DNA of 64,000 bases from Bacteroidales bacterium. GTDB lineage: Bacteria > Bacteroidota > Bacteroidia > Bacteroidales > UBA932. The stretch's first letter is position 1; every line of letters begins with the position of its first letter. The notes beneath the pieces were generated by a model. That model was not told the DNA's origin and did no database searches. It saw only the letters and a list, made by a program, of their open reading frames with translations. Positions 9,291 to 17,260 of this stretch are shown here, in pieces. The position numbers and the translations under genes are program-made. The DNA lies in assembly GCA_017427885.1 (NCBI GenBank), contig JAFRRW010000011.1, positions 496,001 to 560,000 on the forward strand, written 5' to 3'.

Positions 9291-9377
9291 GGAGAGGTGG
9301 GTGAGTGGCTGAAACCAGCAGTTTGCTAAACTGCCGTACTCGTGAGGGTACCAGGAGTTCGAATCTCCTCCTCTCCG
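9291..9377 (+). tRNA. tRNA-Ser (anticodon GCU)
   Basis: An 87-base class II tRNA. Acceptor GGAGAGG pairs with CCTCTCC, discriminator G. Anticodon stem GCAGT/ACTGC encloses loop TTGCTAA, giving anticodon GCT. A long variable arm and T-arm AGGAG-TTCGAAT-CTCCT follow. CCA is not encoded. It has its own promoter and terminator. Confidence 0.97.
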
Positions 9378-9388
9378 CAAAACCTTGG

Positions 9389-9505
9389 AATTCAGCCGGT
9401 TGCGAAAGCAACCGGCTGTTTTTTTGCGACGACCCGTTGCAAGCTTGCTTGCAAAAGGGGCGGAGCAAGAAACAGCCAGGAAGGCCGGAGGCCGCCGGCT
9501 GAATT
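9389..9505. repeat. Nested palindromic element beside tRNA-Ser
   Basis: An outer 11-bp inverted repeat (AATTCAGCCGG at 9389-9399, CCGGCTGAATT at 9495-9505) encloses a second pair (GGCTGTTT...TTGC from 9414, GCAAGAAACAGCC at 9465-9477). At the centre is an 8-bp palindrome, TTGCAAGC TT GCTTGCAA (9437-9454). The left arm also carries the terminator stem. The layout is like a REP or MITE-like unit, or a branched RNA. Whether it recurs elsewhere cannot be seen here. Confidence 0.55.
9394..9425 (+). terminator. Rho-independent terminator of tRNA-Ser
   Basis: Perfect stem AGCCGGTTGC / GCAACCGGCT with a GAAA loop, then G and seven T. It starts 17 bases after the tRNA. Confidence 0.9.
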
Positions 9506-9523
9506 ACATTACATTTGCACAGC

Positions 9524-9541
9524 CCCGCCGCAGGCGGCGGG
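9524..9541. repeat. GC-rich perfect hairpin
   Basis: CCCGCCGC AG GCGGCGGG, an 8-bp perfect palindrome between the nested element and the 3' end of the ROK gene. There is no T-tract on either side, so a terminator role is doubtful. Confidence 0.4.
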
Positions 9542-9600
9542 AGATAGCGCCAGCGGCCATCGGTCGCGCCGCGGAATCTCTACCTCACTATATTTGACAA

Positions 9601-10728
9601 TTAAAACGAAGCCGGTTCGCCTTTATCCTGTGAATCCAATTGCTGCAGCGCATAGGCATAGGCCCCGTGGGCGATGCTGGCGCTGGCGCCGTTCTTTGAA
9701 ACACCGACACAGAGAGTGCGCCGTTCCAGATAGGGGACCGTCTTCCCGCTGCGGGGGACTTTCACTTCAACGAGGCCCTGCCCAAGGAATTCCCTGCGGT
9801 CATCTTCGTCTTCCCAATTGTAAACTTTGCTCGAAAGCACAGGGAACCTGTCTCCGGCGAAGGTCCCGGCATCTCCCCGCAAGGAATCGATGACACCTGG
9901 CAGAATGTATTTGGAAGCTCCGGATAGTCCCCCGCCGATGACGGCAAGGCCGTCTATTATGTTCAGGACGCTGACCAGGGTCTCTCCGACCGCCAGTCCA
10001 ATCCTGCGGAACGCCATTGCCGCGGCTTTCCTGTCTCCGGGCGCCTTCCCTTCGGCAACCAGGAAGATGTCATACGGGGTCAAACCTTCGGCGGAGAGAC
10101 CGCTTCCTTCTTCATAGAACCTTATCGCGGCCCTTTTGCTGGCGCTTTCCTCCGCTATCATATCCGGATATTCCCGGTTCCTCATACACCAGACGTCTCC
10201 CCCGCAGCCGTTGTCTCCAAGCAGGAGGGTGCCGTCCAGAACGACTCCGCAGCCGAAACCAGTGCCCAGCGTGACGCCCACCAGATTATGGAACCGTCTG
10301 TCCTGGCCGTTGGCCCGGAGGGCCGCGTTTACTTCCGGAAGGAATCCTGCCAGGGCCTCCCCGTAGGCGAAAAGGTCGCCGTCGTTGTTAATGAAAACGG
10401 GGACTTTGAAAATGTCTTCAAGATATGGCCCGAGGGCCACGCCGCCTCGGAACGCCGGGAAATTGATAAGGTCGCCGATGACGCCTCGCTTATAGTCCGC
10501 CGGTCCCGGGAAGGCGAAGCTGATGGCCTCCGGAGGGGACGGGAGCCGGTCCCTGACTGTCTTGAAACCCCTTTCTATCGCATCCAGGCATAGACCGATG
10601 TCGTCGGTGACGGAATCGATCCTGATGGGATCAACTATCTCCTGATAGCCCTGCATTGCGGAGAAAACGAGCCCCGTGCCCCCTGCATCCAGGGTCAGGA
10701 CCGTCCGTTTGTCGTTGTCGTACTTCAT
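9601..10728 (-). CDS. ROK-family sugar kinase
   Basis: Predicted cytoplasmic sugar kinase of 375 aa. The ATP-binding LTLDAGGTG motif lies at about residues 11-19, FINNDGDLFAYGE in the middle is the catalytic Asp region, and VGVTLGTGFGCGVVLDG is the second phosphate loop. The usual ROK zinc motif (CxCGxxGCxE) is absent; at that place the protein reads GDNGCGGDVWCMRNREYPD. It lies 8 bases downstream of a mannose-6-phosphate isomerase gene, so a fructo-, manno- or glucokinase role feeding that isomerase is likely. The exact substrate is not determined. Confidence 0.8.
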   Translation of the reverse strand: MKYDNDKRTVLTLDAGGTGLVFSAMQGYQEIVDPIRIDSVTDDIGLCLDAIERGFKTVRDRLPSPPEAISFAFPGPADYKRGVIGDLINFPAFRGGVALGPYLEDIFKVPVFINNDGDLFAYGEALAGFLPEVNAALRANGQDRRFHNLVGVTLGTGFGCGVVLDGTLLLGDNGCGGDVWCMRNREYPDMIAEESASKRAAIRFYEEGSGLSAEGLTPYDIFLVAEGKAPGDRKAAAMAFRRIGLAVGETLVSVLNIIDGLAVIGGGLSGASKYILPGVIDSLRGDAGTFAGDRFPVLSSKVYNWEDEDDRREFLGQGLVEVKVPRSGKTVPYLERRTLCVGVSKNGASASIAHGAYAYALQQLDSQDKGEPASF

Positions 10729-10736
10729 ATCGTGTC

Positions 10737-12464
10737 TTATCTGACGCTTGCCTTTATTGTCTTGCAGGTCTTTCCAGCGGACGGGCCCGAAGGCGTGATG
10801 GTATAACGCCCGACCGCGGCGGGAATGATGAAAGTTTCCGCATAATGGACCTTGAACGGCCGGAACGCACCTTCAGCGCTTTCTATCACGGCCTCTTCCC
10901 CTTCGCACAGATTCAGGACGTCCACTCCTTCGTGCGTGTCGTGGCAGACCGTCCGGTCGAAGGTATGGCGGCGGGTTTCGATGAATTCGAACCGGTGCAG
11001 TCCGGTGCGCTCTTCCTTTATGCCTTCTTCCTCGTGCAGGATTTCGAACCTGTTGTGCAGCTGCGACATCACGAAGGGTGTCGTGCGGTCCCACTGGATG
11101 ACCTCCTTCCCCCGTTCTATGTTGATTGGACGCGGTTTCCCGTCCAGTCCCAACCGCCCCCAGTCCCAGAGTTTGAAGGTGAAAATGCTGGGGGTGGCAC
11201 TGATCTCCAGGACCATTCCGTTGCTTCCGGAGCAGTGGATGGTCCCGCTTGGGATAAGGAAATGGTCGTGTTTTCGTGCGGGTATCCTGTTGACATATTT
11301 CTCTGCGGGGAAAGAGATTTCTCCGCGCTGGGCGGCCCGCAGGTCGGAGATCATCCGATGACGGTCCACTCCCTCCTTAAGTCCCAGATATACCGTCGCG
11401 CCTTCACCGGCATCAAGCAGGTAGTAACTTTCATCCTGTGTATATGAAAGTCCGAATTCCCTGCGGGCGAAATCTATTGTAGGGTGTACCTGAAGGCTGA
11501 GGTTGCCGCCGCCCATCGTGTCCAGGAAATCGAATCTTATGGGGAAACTTCGCCCAAAGCGCGCCCAGACGCGTTCTCCCAGCAACTCTTTCGGATGCCA
11601 GAGGACAAGGTCCTGCGAAGGGAGTTCGAATTTCGTCTCCGAGGCATCGAACAGCAGGCTGTTCTCTTCCGGCACGCAGTCGAAACACCAGCCGTAGTTC
11701 GGCTGGCTGTCATCAAGTCCGCATACTTCCCTCATCCACTGGCCGCCCCAGGGGGCCGGATCGAAGAAGGGAACCACCCGGAACGGTCCGGCGACCGTCC
11801 GCTCCAGACCCTGCCTTAACTGGCTGTCGCTGATGAGTTTAGGGGTCTGGCGGCCGTTATGATCTATCCAGTATCTGATCCTTCCGCTACAGAATAGATT
11901 GTCTTTATGCGCATCGCAGACGTTCCAGTCGTTAAAATATCCCCGTTTGTATTGAACCGACGGGGAATCTTCGCGGCGGTCGAGGCCAAGGGCCTTCACT
12001 TCGTGGCGGCGGAACCTCTGCTGGATTTCCCATCGGGCGAGGTCGGCGTAAACGACGGGGACACCTTCTCCGGTGACATATCCGGCTCCGGTTCCAACGA
12101 GTACATATTGACCTCCGTTCAAGATCCTGCTGCGGACGGACGCCAGTGCGTCTTTACGGAAATAATCCTCCAGGGTGAGGTTGGACATATATCCGAACAG
12201 GACGTCATCGGTCATGAAACGCTGTGTAAGCGCCTTGATTTCCTCTTCCGGCCGCATCAGGGTGCGGACATCGATGACTTCGCGTCCTGTCCTGCGGAAA
12301 GCTGTGATGAAATCTTCCTCATAACTTCCTACATAAAGGTCCACAGCCCATACCTTCTCCTGTCCCAACTCGGTTTCAAGCAACTGCAATATCCCGTCCC
12401 ATCCAATGACGATATGTCCGTCAATGGGAGTCGAAGGGAATTTGTCGTAGTTTGATTTTCTCAT
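10737..12464 (-). CDS. Class I mannose-6-phosphate isomerase, long form
   Basis: Interconverts mannose-6-P and fructose-6-P with a zinc-dependent cupin. At 575 aa it is far longer than the roughly 320-390 aa common form. The isomerase part is residues 200-575, with the zinc-site region LSLQVHPT and the motif FLIPSGTIHCSG. The first 190 residues form an extra domain (starts MRKSNYDKFPSTPIDGH, includes YADLARWEIQQRFRRHEVKALG). I recognise this extension from other Bacteroidota isomerases but know no function for it. The start at 12464 is preferred over 12488 because the -7 box occupies 12486-12493. It is the first gene of the operon with the ROK kinase. Confidence 0.85.
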   Translation of the reverse strand: MRKSNYDKFPSTPIDGHIVIGWDGILQLLETELGQEKVWAVDLYVGSYEEDFITAFRRTGREVIDVRTLMRPEEEIKALTQRFMTDDVLFGYMSNLTLEDYFRKDALASVRSRILNGGQYVLVGTGAGYVTGEGVPVVYADLARWEIQQRFRRHEVKALGLDRREDSPSVQYKRGYFNDWNVCDAHKDNLFCSGRIRYWIDHNGRQTPKLISDSQLRQGLERTVAGPFRVVPFFDPAPWGGQWMREVCGLDDSQPNYGWCFDCVPEENSLLFDASETKFELPSQDLVLWHPKELLGERVWARFGRSFPIRFDFLDTMGGGNLSLQVHPTIDFARREFGLSYTQDESYYLLDAGEGATVYLGLKEGVDRHRMISDLRAAQRGEISFPAEKYVNRIPARKHDHFLIPSGTIHCSGSNGMVLEISATPSIFTFKLWDWGRLGLDGKPRPINIERGKEVIQWDRTTPFVMSQLHNRFEILHEEEGIKEERTGLHRFEFIETRRHTFDRTVCHDTHEGVDVLNLCEGEEAVIESAEGAFRPFKVHYAETFIIPAAVGRYTITPSGPSAGKTCKTIKASVR

Positions 12465-12485
12465 TTCTAAACAGACTCTCAAAGT

Positions 12486-12493
12486 CAAAGATA
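12486..12493 (-). promoter_or_regulatory. -7 box of the isomerase-kinase operon
   Basis: TATCTTTG on the minus strand, 21 bases before the isomerase ATG. It faces away from the plus-strand box at 12516-12523, so the two promoters are divergent within 40 bases. Confidence 0.6.
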
Positions 12494-12515
12494 GGAAGAA
12501 ATCAGGGAATTTGCG

Positions 12516-12523
12516 TATTTTTG
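12516..12523 (+). promoter_or_regulatory. -7 box of the DUF4421 gene
   Basis: TATTTTTG matches TAnnTTTG. No clear -33 element was seen. The predicted transcript start is close to the GTG at 12530, so the message could be leaderless or start at a later codon. Confidence 0.45.
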
Positions 12524-12529
12524 TCCGCC

Positions 12530-13714
12530 GTGGGGAACAAAGCTAGAATAAATATTTTGGCGGTCTGTCTTATGATGACGGCAGCCTTGTCCGTCCCGGC
12601 CGGAGCCCAGACCCTGCTGGACAGGGGGATCCAGCTGTGGAACAGGTTGCTTCAGCCGAATCCCAGGCTTGACACTGCGTGGATTTTCCAGCCGGTTAAG
12701 AGCCTTGGTTTTTCCACGACTTACGAGGTGGTAAGAACGGCGGTGGTGACGACTACCAGTGAAGATTTTACGAGCGAGGACACCCATATCCTGTTCGACA
12801 TCCGGCTCGGATTGAAGGACAGGGCGGCCCAGAACCTGGGCTTCAAGGTCCGATACGGGCCTCTGAGCCTGGGTTTTTCCCACGAGATTGGCCGAAAGGT
12901 GGGGAAGAACAAGGTGTATGGGCTGAATTATATTACTCCGGGCTATGGCATCGAAGCGCGTTACGCGCGTTTTTCCGCCCCTCTCCATGGCAGTCTCGAC
13001 ATTACCATAAAAGACTTCCCCGATCCTGAAATGGTAAACGTAAGCGAGAGCATACCCATAGAAAGTGACCATCCTGGGCAGATGCAGACGATTGTCCTGG
13101 ACGGATTCTACGCTTTCAACAGGGAAAGGTTTTCATACGTATCGGTCTACAACGGACTGATAGTACAGAAAAAGTCCGCCGGCTCCGTGATGGCTGCGGC
13201 CAAATATATGCACGGGGACATGCGCATCGATGCCGCAGAATTCGCCCTGATGGCTTTCATGGTGGGTTTGGGCCGCTTTTCCACGAACCAGTTCTCCCTC
13301 GGGGGTGGTTATTCATACAACTGGGTACCCATGCACAGGGATGCGATCGGACGGGACGATCTTACAGGGCTGAGGAACGTAACGTTCAATGTCACGGCCA
13401 TACCCCTCCTCACTGTGTTCAACCGCGTCACGACCAGGGAATATGTCGTTGACGAAAATTACGATTATACCGACAGGGTTACGAAAAAACACGTTTCCAA
13501 CGGCCGGCTGATACCGAATTTCATGGCCCGGGCGGGGGTCAGTTACGCCACGGGGCACTTCTACACGAGCCTGTGGTCGGACTATTCTTTCATAATCTAT
13601 TCCTCCGGGAGGGCGCGGTCGTTCGACGAGGATTACAACGGCTCCATGGATGTCTCCCAAAAAGGAAGATTTTCGACCTGGCGCGTCATGCTGCAGTTGA
13701 ACTACAGGTTCTGA
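12530..13714 (+). CDS. DUF4421-type outer-membrane beta-barrel protein
   Basis: About 394 aa, secreted to the outer membrane. The GTG start at 12530 gives a clean signal peptide (MGNKARINILAVCLMMTAAL, cleaved after GA-Q). An ATG at 12572 would leave it without a basic N-terminus, but the promoter lies so close that the start is uncertain. The body is alternating short strands ending in an aromatic residue (MLQLNYRF), as in barrels, with the DUF4421 features LGFKVRYGPLSLGFSHEIGR and YGLNYITPGYG. Function is unknown. It is divergent from the isomerase gene and converges on the GH36 gene. Confidence 0.7.
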   Translation: MGNKARINILAVCLMMTAALSVPAGAQTLLDRGIQLWNRLLQPNPRLDTAWIFQPVKSLGFSTTYEVVRTAVVTTTSEDFTSEDTHILFDIRLGLKDRAAQNLGFKVRYGPLSLGFSHEIGRKVGKNKVYGLNYITPGYGIEARYARFSAPLHGSLDITIKDFPDPEMVNVSESIPIESDHPGQMQTIVLDGFYAFNRERFSYVSVYNGLIVQKKSAGSVMAAAKYMHGDMRIDAAEFALMAFMVGLGRFSTNQFSLGGGYSYNWVPMHRDAIGRDDLTGLRNVTFNVTAIPLLTVFNRVTTREYVVDENYDYTDRVTKKHVSNGRLIPNFMARAGVSYATGHFYTSLWSDYSFIIYSSGRARSFDEDYNGSMDVSQKGRFSTWRVMLQLNYRF

Positions 13715-13723
13715 GAGCGGATC

Positions 13724-15823
13724 CTATTTCACTTTCCTGTATAGGAACACCTTCGCCTGCGGGTTTTCCGTGGCGGTTACGGTAAGGCCCGTCCCCATCA
13801 GGTCTTTTCCCTTGAATCGCAGGCCGTTTCCCGGGTCGTCCCCGGGGATTCCTTCGTCAAAATCATAAAAGAAGTATTCCGCACGCGGGTCCAACCCGCG
13901 AAGGCGGAGGGTGATGGACGTATCGCATTCTTCCCTCCTGAAGGCCTGGATGACGCCGGTCCCCGTTTCCGGCCTGTCGAACTGCCAGGCGATCCACGCT
14001 TCGGGACCGATGCAATACGGTGTAAGCGGCCAGAAATCCCCGTACAACATTTCTTCTGCGACGGCCCTGTGCTCGTCATAGACGCGTTTGACGTAGCCTT
14101 TGTTCCCGTCAGTCAATCCCGCCGTTCCGAAGAGAGGGAGGTAGAAACTGCGGGCGGCGTACATCGTAGTGTCATAGGCGGCTGATCCTTGGAACGGGAA
14201 CCAGGAGGAGAGCCCGTAAGTGTGCCCCTGATTGCCCCTGAGAAGGTTTTTCATATGGTTCCACTGGAAGTCGCTCCGAAGCAGAGGGACCGCACGCTTC
14301 ATCGTTTCGAGGTCGTTCCGGCGGCCTCCGCTGGCGCAGGCGTCTATGTGCAGGCCGGGGTTCCGCGCCTTGAGGCTGTCCCAGTATGCCAGATGGCCCT
14401 TGACATAATGATTCTCGGTGATGCCGATGCGGCCGTCCCCGTCATTGTTGCGCCAGGCCGGTCCCGGTCCTCCTCCGTTCATGTCCTCGCGGTACCACAC
14501 CAGGCCGTTCTCCTTGATGAACCGGTCGATATGGTCCGTGAGCCACATCCTGGCCTCGGGTTTCCCCTCGTCGAGGATATCTCCGAGAATATTCGGAAGC
14601 AGCCACTCCGGATGGTTCGTTCCAAGCCAGGAGGTAGGGTCTCCGACCCTTTCGGGTTCGAACCAGACAAGGAACTGTATATCCTGTTCCTTCGCGAATT
14701 TTGAGAAATCCTTGAATCCGTCGGGGAATCTGGTGCTGTCGATTTCCCAGGTGCCGGTGTTCAGCCAGGTGTCGAACTTCGTGGGATCCAGCCAGTAAGG
14801 GAAACTCTTGTCCCTCCAGCCGTTCGGGCCGTAGGGTCCTTTCGCGGAGGGGTACCAGTTTGCGTCCTGCCAGCTTATGTCGGGCTTGGCTCCTGAGTCC
14901 ATGTATTTCTGAAGATAGGCGATGCTGCCTTTGGCCGGGGAGCACTGTATCTCGAAGGCGGGTTGCTGGGGTTCTCCGTCAAAATGGGGGATGATATGGG
15001 CGAGATAGAACCGTCTCCAGAGATTCTGGGAAGCGTCAGTATCCTTGTCTTTCCAGAACAGGATCAGATTGAGGGGGGTGCGGATCTCTTCGCCGGGCTT
15101 GAGATATGAGAAAAAGGTCTGCTGGCCGCCTGAAACCCGGATTGCGTTTCCGGGGACGGGGGCGACACGGGAGAACCTGTCTTCCCACTGGCCGGGCCAG
15201 CCCAGAACTACGATAAAGCCGTTCGTTTCCCCTGTCTGGAGGTTGTGGTAGGGCCAGCCGCGCGGACCGTCGGTAGATTTTCCGGATCCGGGAGGAGAAA
15301 AGACAGCTTCCGTTCCAATCGAGAGAGTGTCGATGAAAGGGGCGTAGCATTCTGCCTGTTCATAGTCTCCGTGCCGTCCGTGGAGCAGCGGGATAAAACT
15401 GTCATCCGCCGGCAGCAGGATGTCCATTCCCTTCAAATCCGAGATGGCGGGAGTGTCCTCCGTCCCTGTATTTTTTAAATACACGGCCCATTCCACCACC
15501 GGAAAGTCTTGATATACAACCGCTTCACATCGCACCTGCAAGCCCGTCTCCCCATCGGTCCAGATCCGGCTCAGGGCCGTGCGATCGGCATCGAGCCGGG
15601 TTTCGGCCGCAGTAATGGTGCTTCGTCCCAGAACCTCAGAAGACGGGATGTTCCCGTAAACGAAGGAGAAGGGGGGCAGGGCATTTTTGCCCGTCAGGTG
15701 ATTCTCCGTCCAATCATCCAAGGCTCGCATTTCGGCCCTTGAGACCATCCGCGGCAGGTCCCTTGAACAGGAGACGGCCGCAAAGAGTGAAACAGAGATG
15801 AAGAAAAGGACTCTTTTTTTCAT
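13724..15823 (-). CDS. GH36-family alpha-galactosidase, lipoprotein
   Basis: A 699-aa lipoprotein (lipobox AAVSC, Cys19) predicted to remove alpha-galactosyl groups at the cell surface or in the periplasm. A beta-sandwich N-terminal region runs to about residue 290, then the (beta/alpha)8 barrel. The GH36 motifs are visible: the nucleophile region YREDMNG (Asp near 447) and the acid/base region CASGGRRND (Asp near 504). QFLVWFEPERVG also fits the family. It is the last gene of a run of four on the minus strand, 15 bases after the phosphoesterase gene. Substrate preference within GH36 is not certain. Confidence 0.85.
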   Translation of the reverse strand: MKKRVLFFISVSLFAAVSCSRDLPRMVSRAEMRALDDWTENHLTGKNALPPFSFVYGNIPSSEVLGRSTITAAETRLDADRTALSRIWTDGETGLQVRCEAVVYQDFPVVEWAVYLKNTGTEDTPAISDLKGMDILLPADDSFIPLLHGRHGDYEQAECYAPFIDTLSIGTEAVFSPPGSGKSTDGPRGWPYHNLQTGETNGFIVVLGWPGQWEDRFSRVAPVPGNAIRVSGGQQTFFSYLKPGEEIRTPLNLILFWKDKDTDASQNLWRRFYLAHIIPHFDGEPQQPAFEIQCSPAKGSIAYLQKYMDSGAKPDISWQDANWYPSAKGPYGPNGWRDKSFPYWLDPTKFDTWLNTGTWEIDSTRFPDGFKDFSKFAKEQDIQFLVWFEPERVGDPTSWLGTNHPEWLLPNILGDILDEGKPEARMWLTDHIDRFIKENGLVWYREDMNGGGPGPAWRNNDGDGRIGITENHYVKGHLAYWDSLKARNPGLHIDACASGGRRNDLETMKRAVPLLRSDFQWNHMKNLLRGNQGHTYGLSSWFPFQGSAAYDTTMYAARSFYLPLFGTAGLTDGNKGYVKRVYDEHRAVAEEMLYGDFWPLTPYCIGPEAWIAWQFDRPETGTGVIQAFRREECDTSITLRLRGLDPRAEYFFYDFDEGIPGDDPGNGLRFKGKDLMGTGLTVTATENPQAKVFLYRKVK

Positions 15824-15838
15824 ATGATATGAAAGGAA

Positions 15839-17260
15839 TTATGATTCCCGCGCCGGGACCCAATCGGAATAAATGGGATCGCCCTTTTTCCCGAAGCATT
15901 CGCAAGGACGGACCACGAAACGGACTTCTCGGTGGATGGGCAGCTCGTTTTCTCCGAAGACGCAGACAACCTCGTCTTCATCTTGATTTTCACCCAGATA
16001 ACAATGGGGAGAAAATACCCGTTTGGTCAGGGTGATATACGTGGTGTCCATATAATTGGCCTCAACCTGGATTTCATAGTCGAACGCTCTTACGCCGGTA
16101 CGTTTCCTGAGGACCGAAGGGAAGTGGATGGTAACCTGTTTCTGCTCCACCCCATACCTGTCTTTTCCTGTTCCTCTGGTAATGGTCACCCTGTCTTCTT
16201 CTCCAAACCTCGGGACCAGGGCGGTCCGGGCCCGGTTTTCAAAGGACAGGGGAGCCTCGGAAGCATTGACCGGCAGACTGATGATCCAGTTGTCGCCCAG
16301 CGGCTGGTCGTAGAGGAATTCCCTGCGTTCAAGGGCGATACAGTCGTCATAGACGGACATCAGCATTCCGTGTTTCCCGTCCTTACATTGCATCCAGGGC
16401 ATCTGTGAGGGGATTTCAGGGGCGCCGTCCACATAAGAATTCTCCCTGCCCCCCATGGGATACTGATAACTGAGCGAAGCTGTCCCGATGCTCGTGAAAG
16501 CGCCTTGCCACAGGTCCCTTTCGTCGTTGAGGGGAGAATGCGAATGGCCCGAGAAGGCGAAGCAGTTCGGAAATTGACTGAGAAGTTTCGTCACGGTACC
16601 GTCATCCTGCCCCCAGGCCCATGGACCGTTGCAGGTGTCCTTGGGATGCGGGTGCTGGAAATAGAAGAATGGTTTCCCTCCGGCAAGTTTTCCCCGGTTG
16701 GCGGCAAGGAATTCCTCCAGTCCCGGGACGTTACGTCCGTCGATCCAATGCGTGCCGATGAAATGATAGCCCTTTATCGTCTTCATATAGACCGGAGAAT
16801 ACTTCTCCTTGAAACACCGTTTCCAGGTTTCTTCGCGGTGAAGGAAAATGGCCTCTTTGAATTCCTTTTCATCGACGGAAAGGTCTTTCCCCTTGCTCCA
16901 GTCGTTAACGTCGTGGTTTCCATAGATGAAGAGTTTTTCCACCCGGTGTCCGTCGGGGGCCTTGTCTTTAGGGAAAACCCTGTACCACGCATCGGCGACT
17001 GTCTGAAGCTGGGATTCCCGGCCCCAGTCCGCCATGTCTCCGGCTATCATTACGCCGTCCACATTCTTGTCCCGGAAATACTCCAGGGTATGTACGAATA
17101 CTTTTGCGCTGTCCGCGTCGGTGATATGTATGTCACTCAGGACGCCTATCCTCAGGTTGGGTTCTCCCTTACCGTTGAGGACTTTGGCGAAACTCTTCAC
17201 GTCCAGGCACATTGCTCCGGCCAGGATCAGCGAGCTCTTGAGAAAGGTACGTCTTTTCAT
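15839..17260 (-). CDS. Calcineurin-like phosphoesterase, exported
   Basis: A 473-aa metallophosphoesterase. Metal-binding motifs are in order: GVLSDIHI, AGDMADWG, YGNHDVND and FSGHSHSPLND. The N-terminus MKRRTFLKSSLILAGAM is a twin-arginine-like signal. The last 150 residues form a beta-rich domain of the type found after such phosphoesterases in Bacteroidota. The ATG overlaps the stop of the FAD oxidoreductase gene by 4 bases, so the two are translationally coupled. The phosphate-ester substrate is unknown; the neighbours suggest glycan breakdown. Confidence 0.82.
   Translation of the reverse strand: MKRRTFLKSSLILAGAMCLDVKSFAKVLNGKGEPNLRIGVLSDIHITDADSAKVFVHTLEYFRDKNVDGVMIAGDMADWGRESQLQTVADAWYRVFPKDKAPDGHRVEKLFIYGNHDVNDWSKGKDLSVDEKEFKEAIFLHREETWKRCFKEKYSPVYMKTIKGYHFIGTHWIDGRNVPGLEEFLAANRGKLAGGKPFFYFQHPHPKDTCNGPWAWGQDDGTVTKLLSQFPNCFAFSGHSHSPLNDERDLWQGAFTSIGTASLSYQYPMGGRENSYVDGAPEIPSQMPWMQCKDGKHGMLMSVYDDCIALERREFLYDQPLGDNWIISLPVNASEAPLSFENRARTALVPRFGEEDRVTITRGTGKDRYGVEQKQVTIHFPSVLRKRTGVRAFDYEIQVEANYMDTTYITLTKRVFSPHCYLGENQDEDEVVCVFGENELPIHREVRFVVRPCECFGKKGDPIYSDWVPARES

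Noticed and set aside
9510-9517. TACATTTG on the plus strand before the GC hairpin
   Set aside because: No -33 element and no evidence of an RNA product, so not called a promoter.
9589-9596. TATATTTG on the plus strand in front of the 3' end of the ROK gene
   Set aside because: No -33 partner and no plus-strand gene downstream; probably chance.
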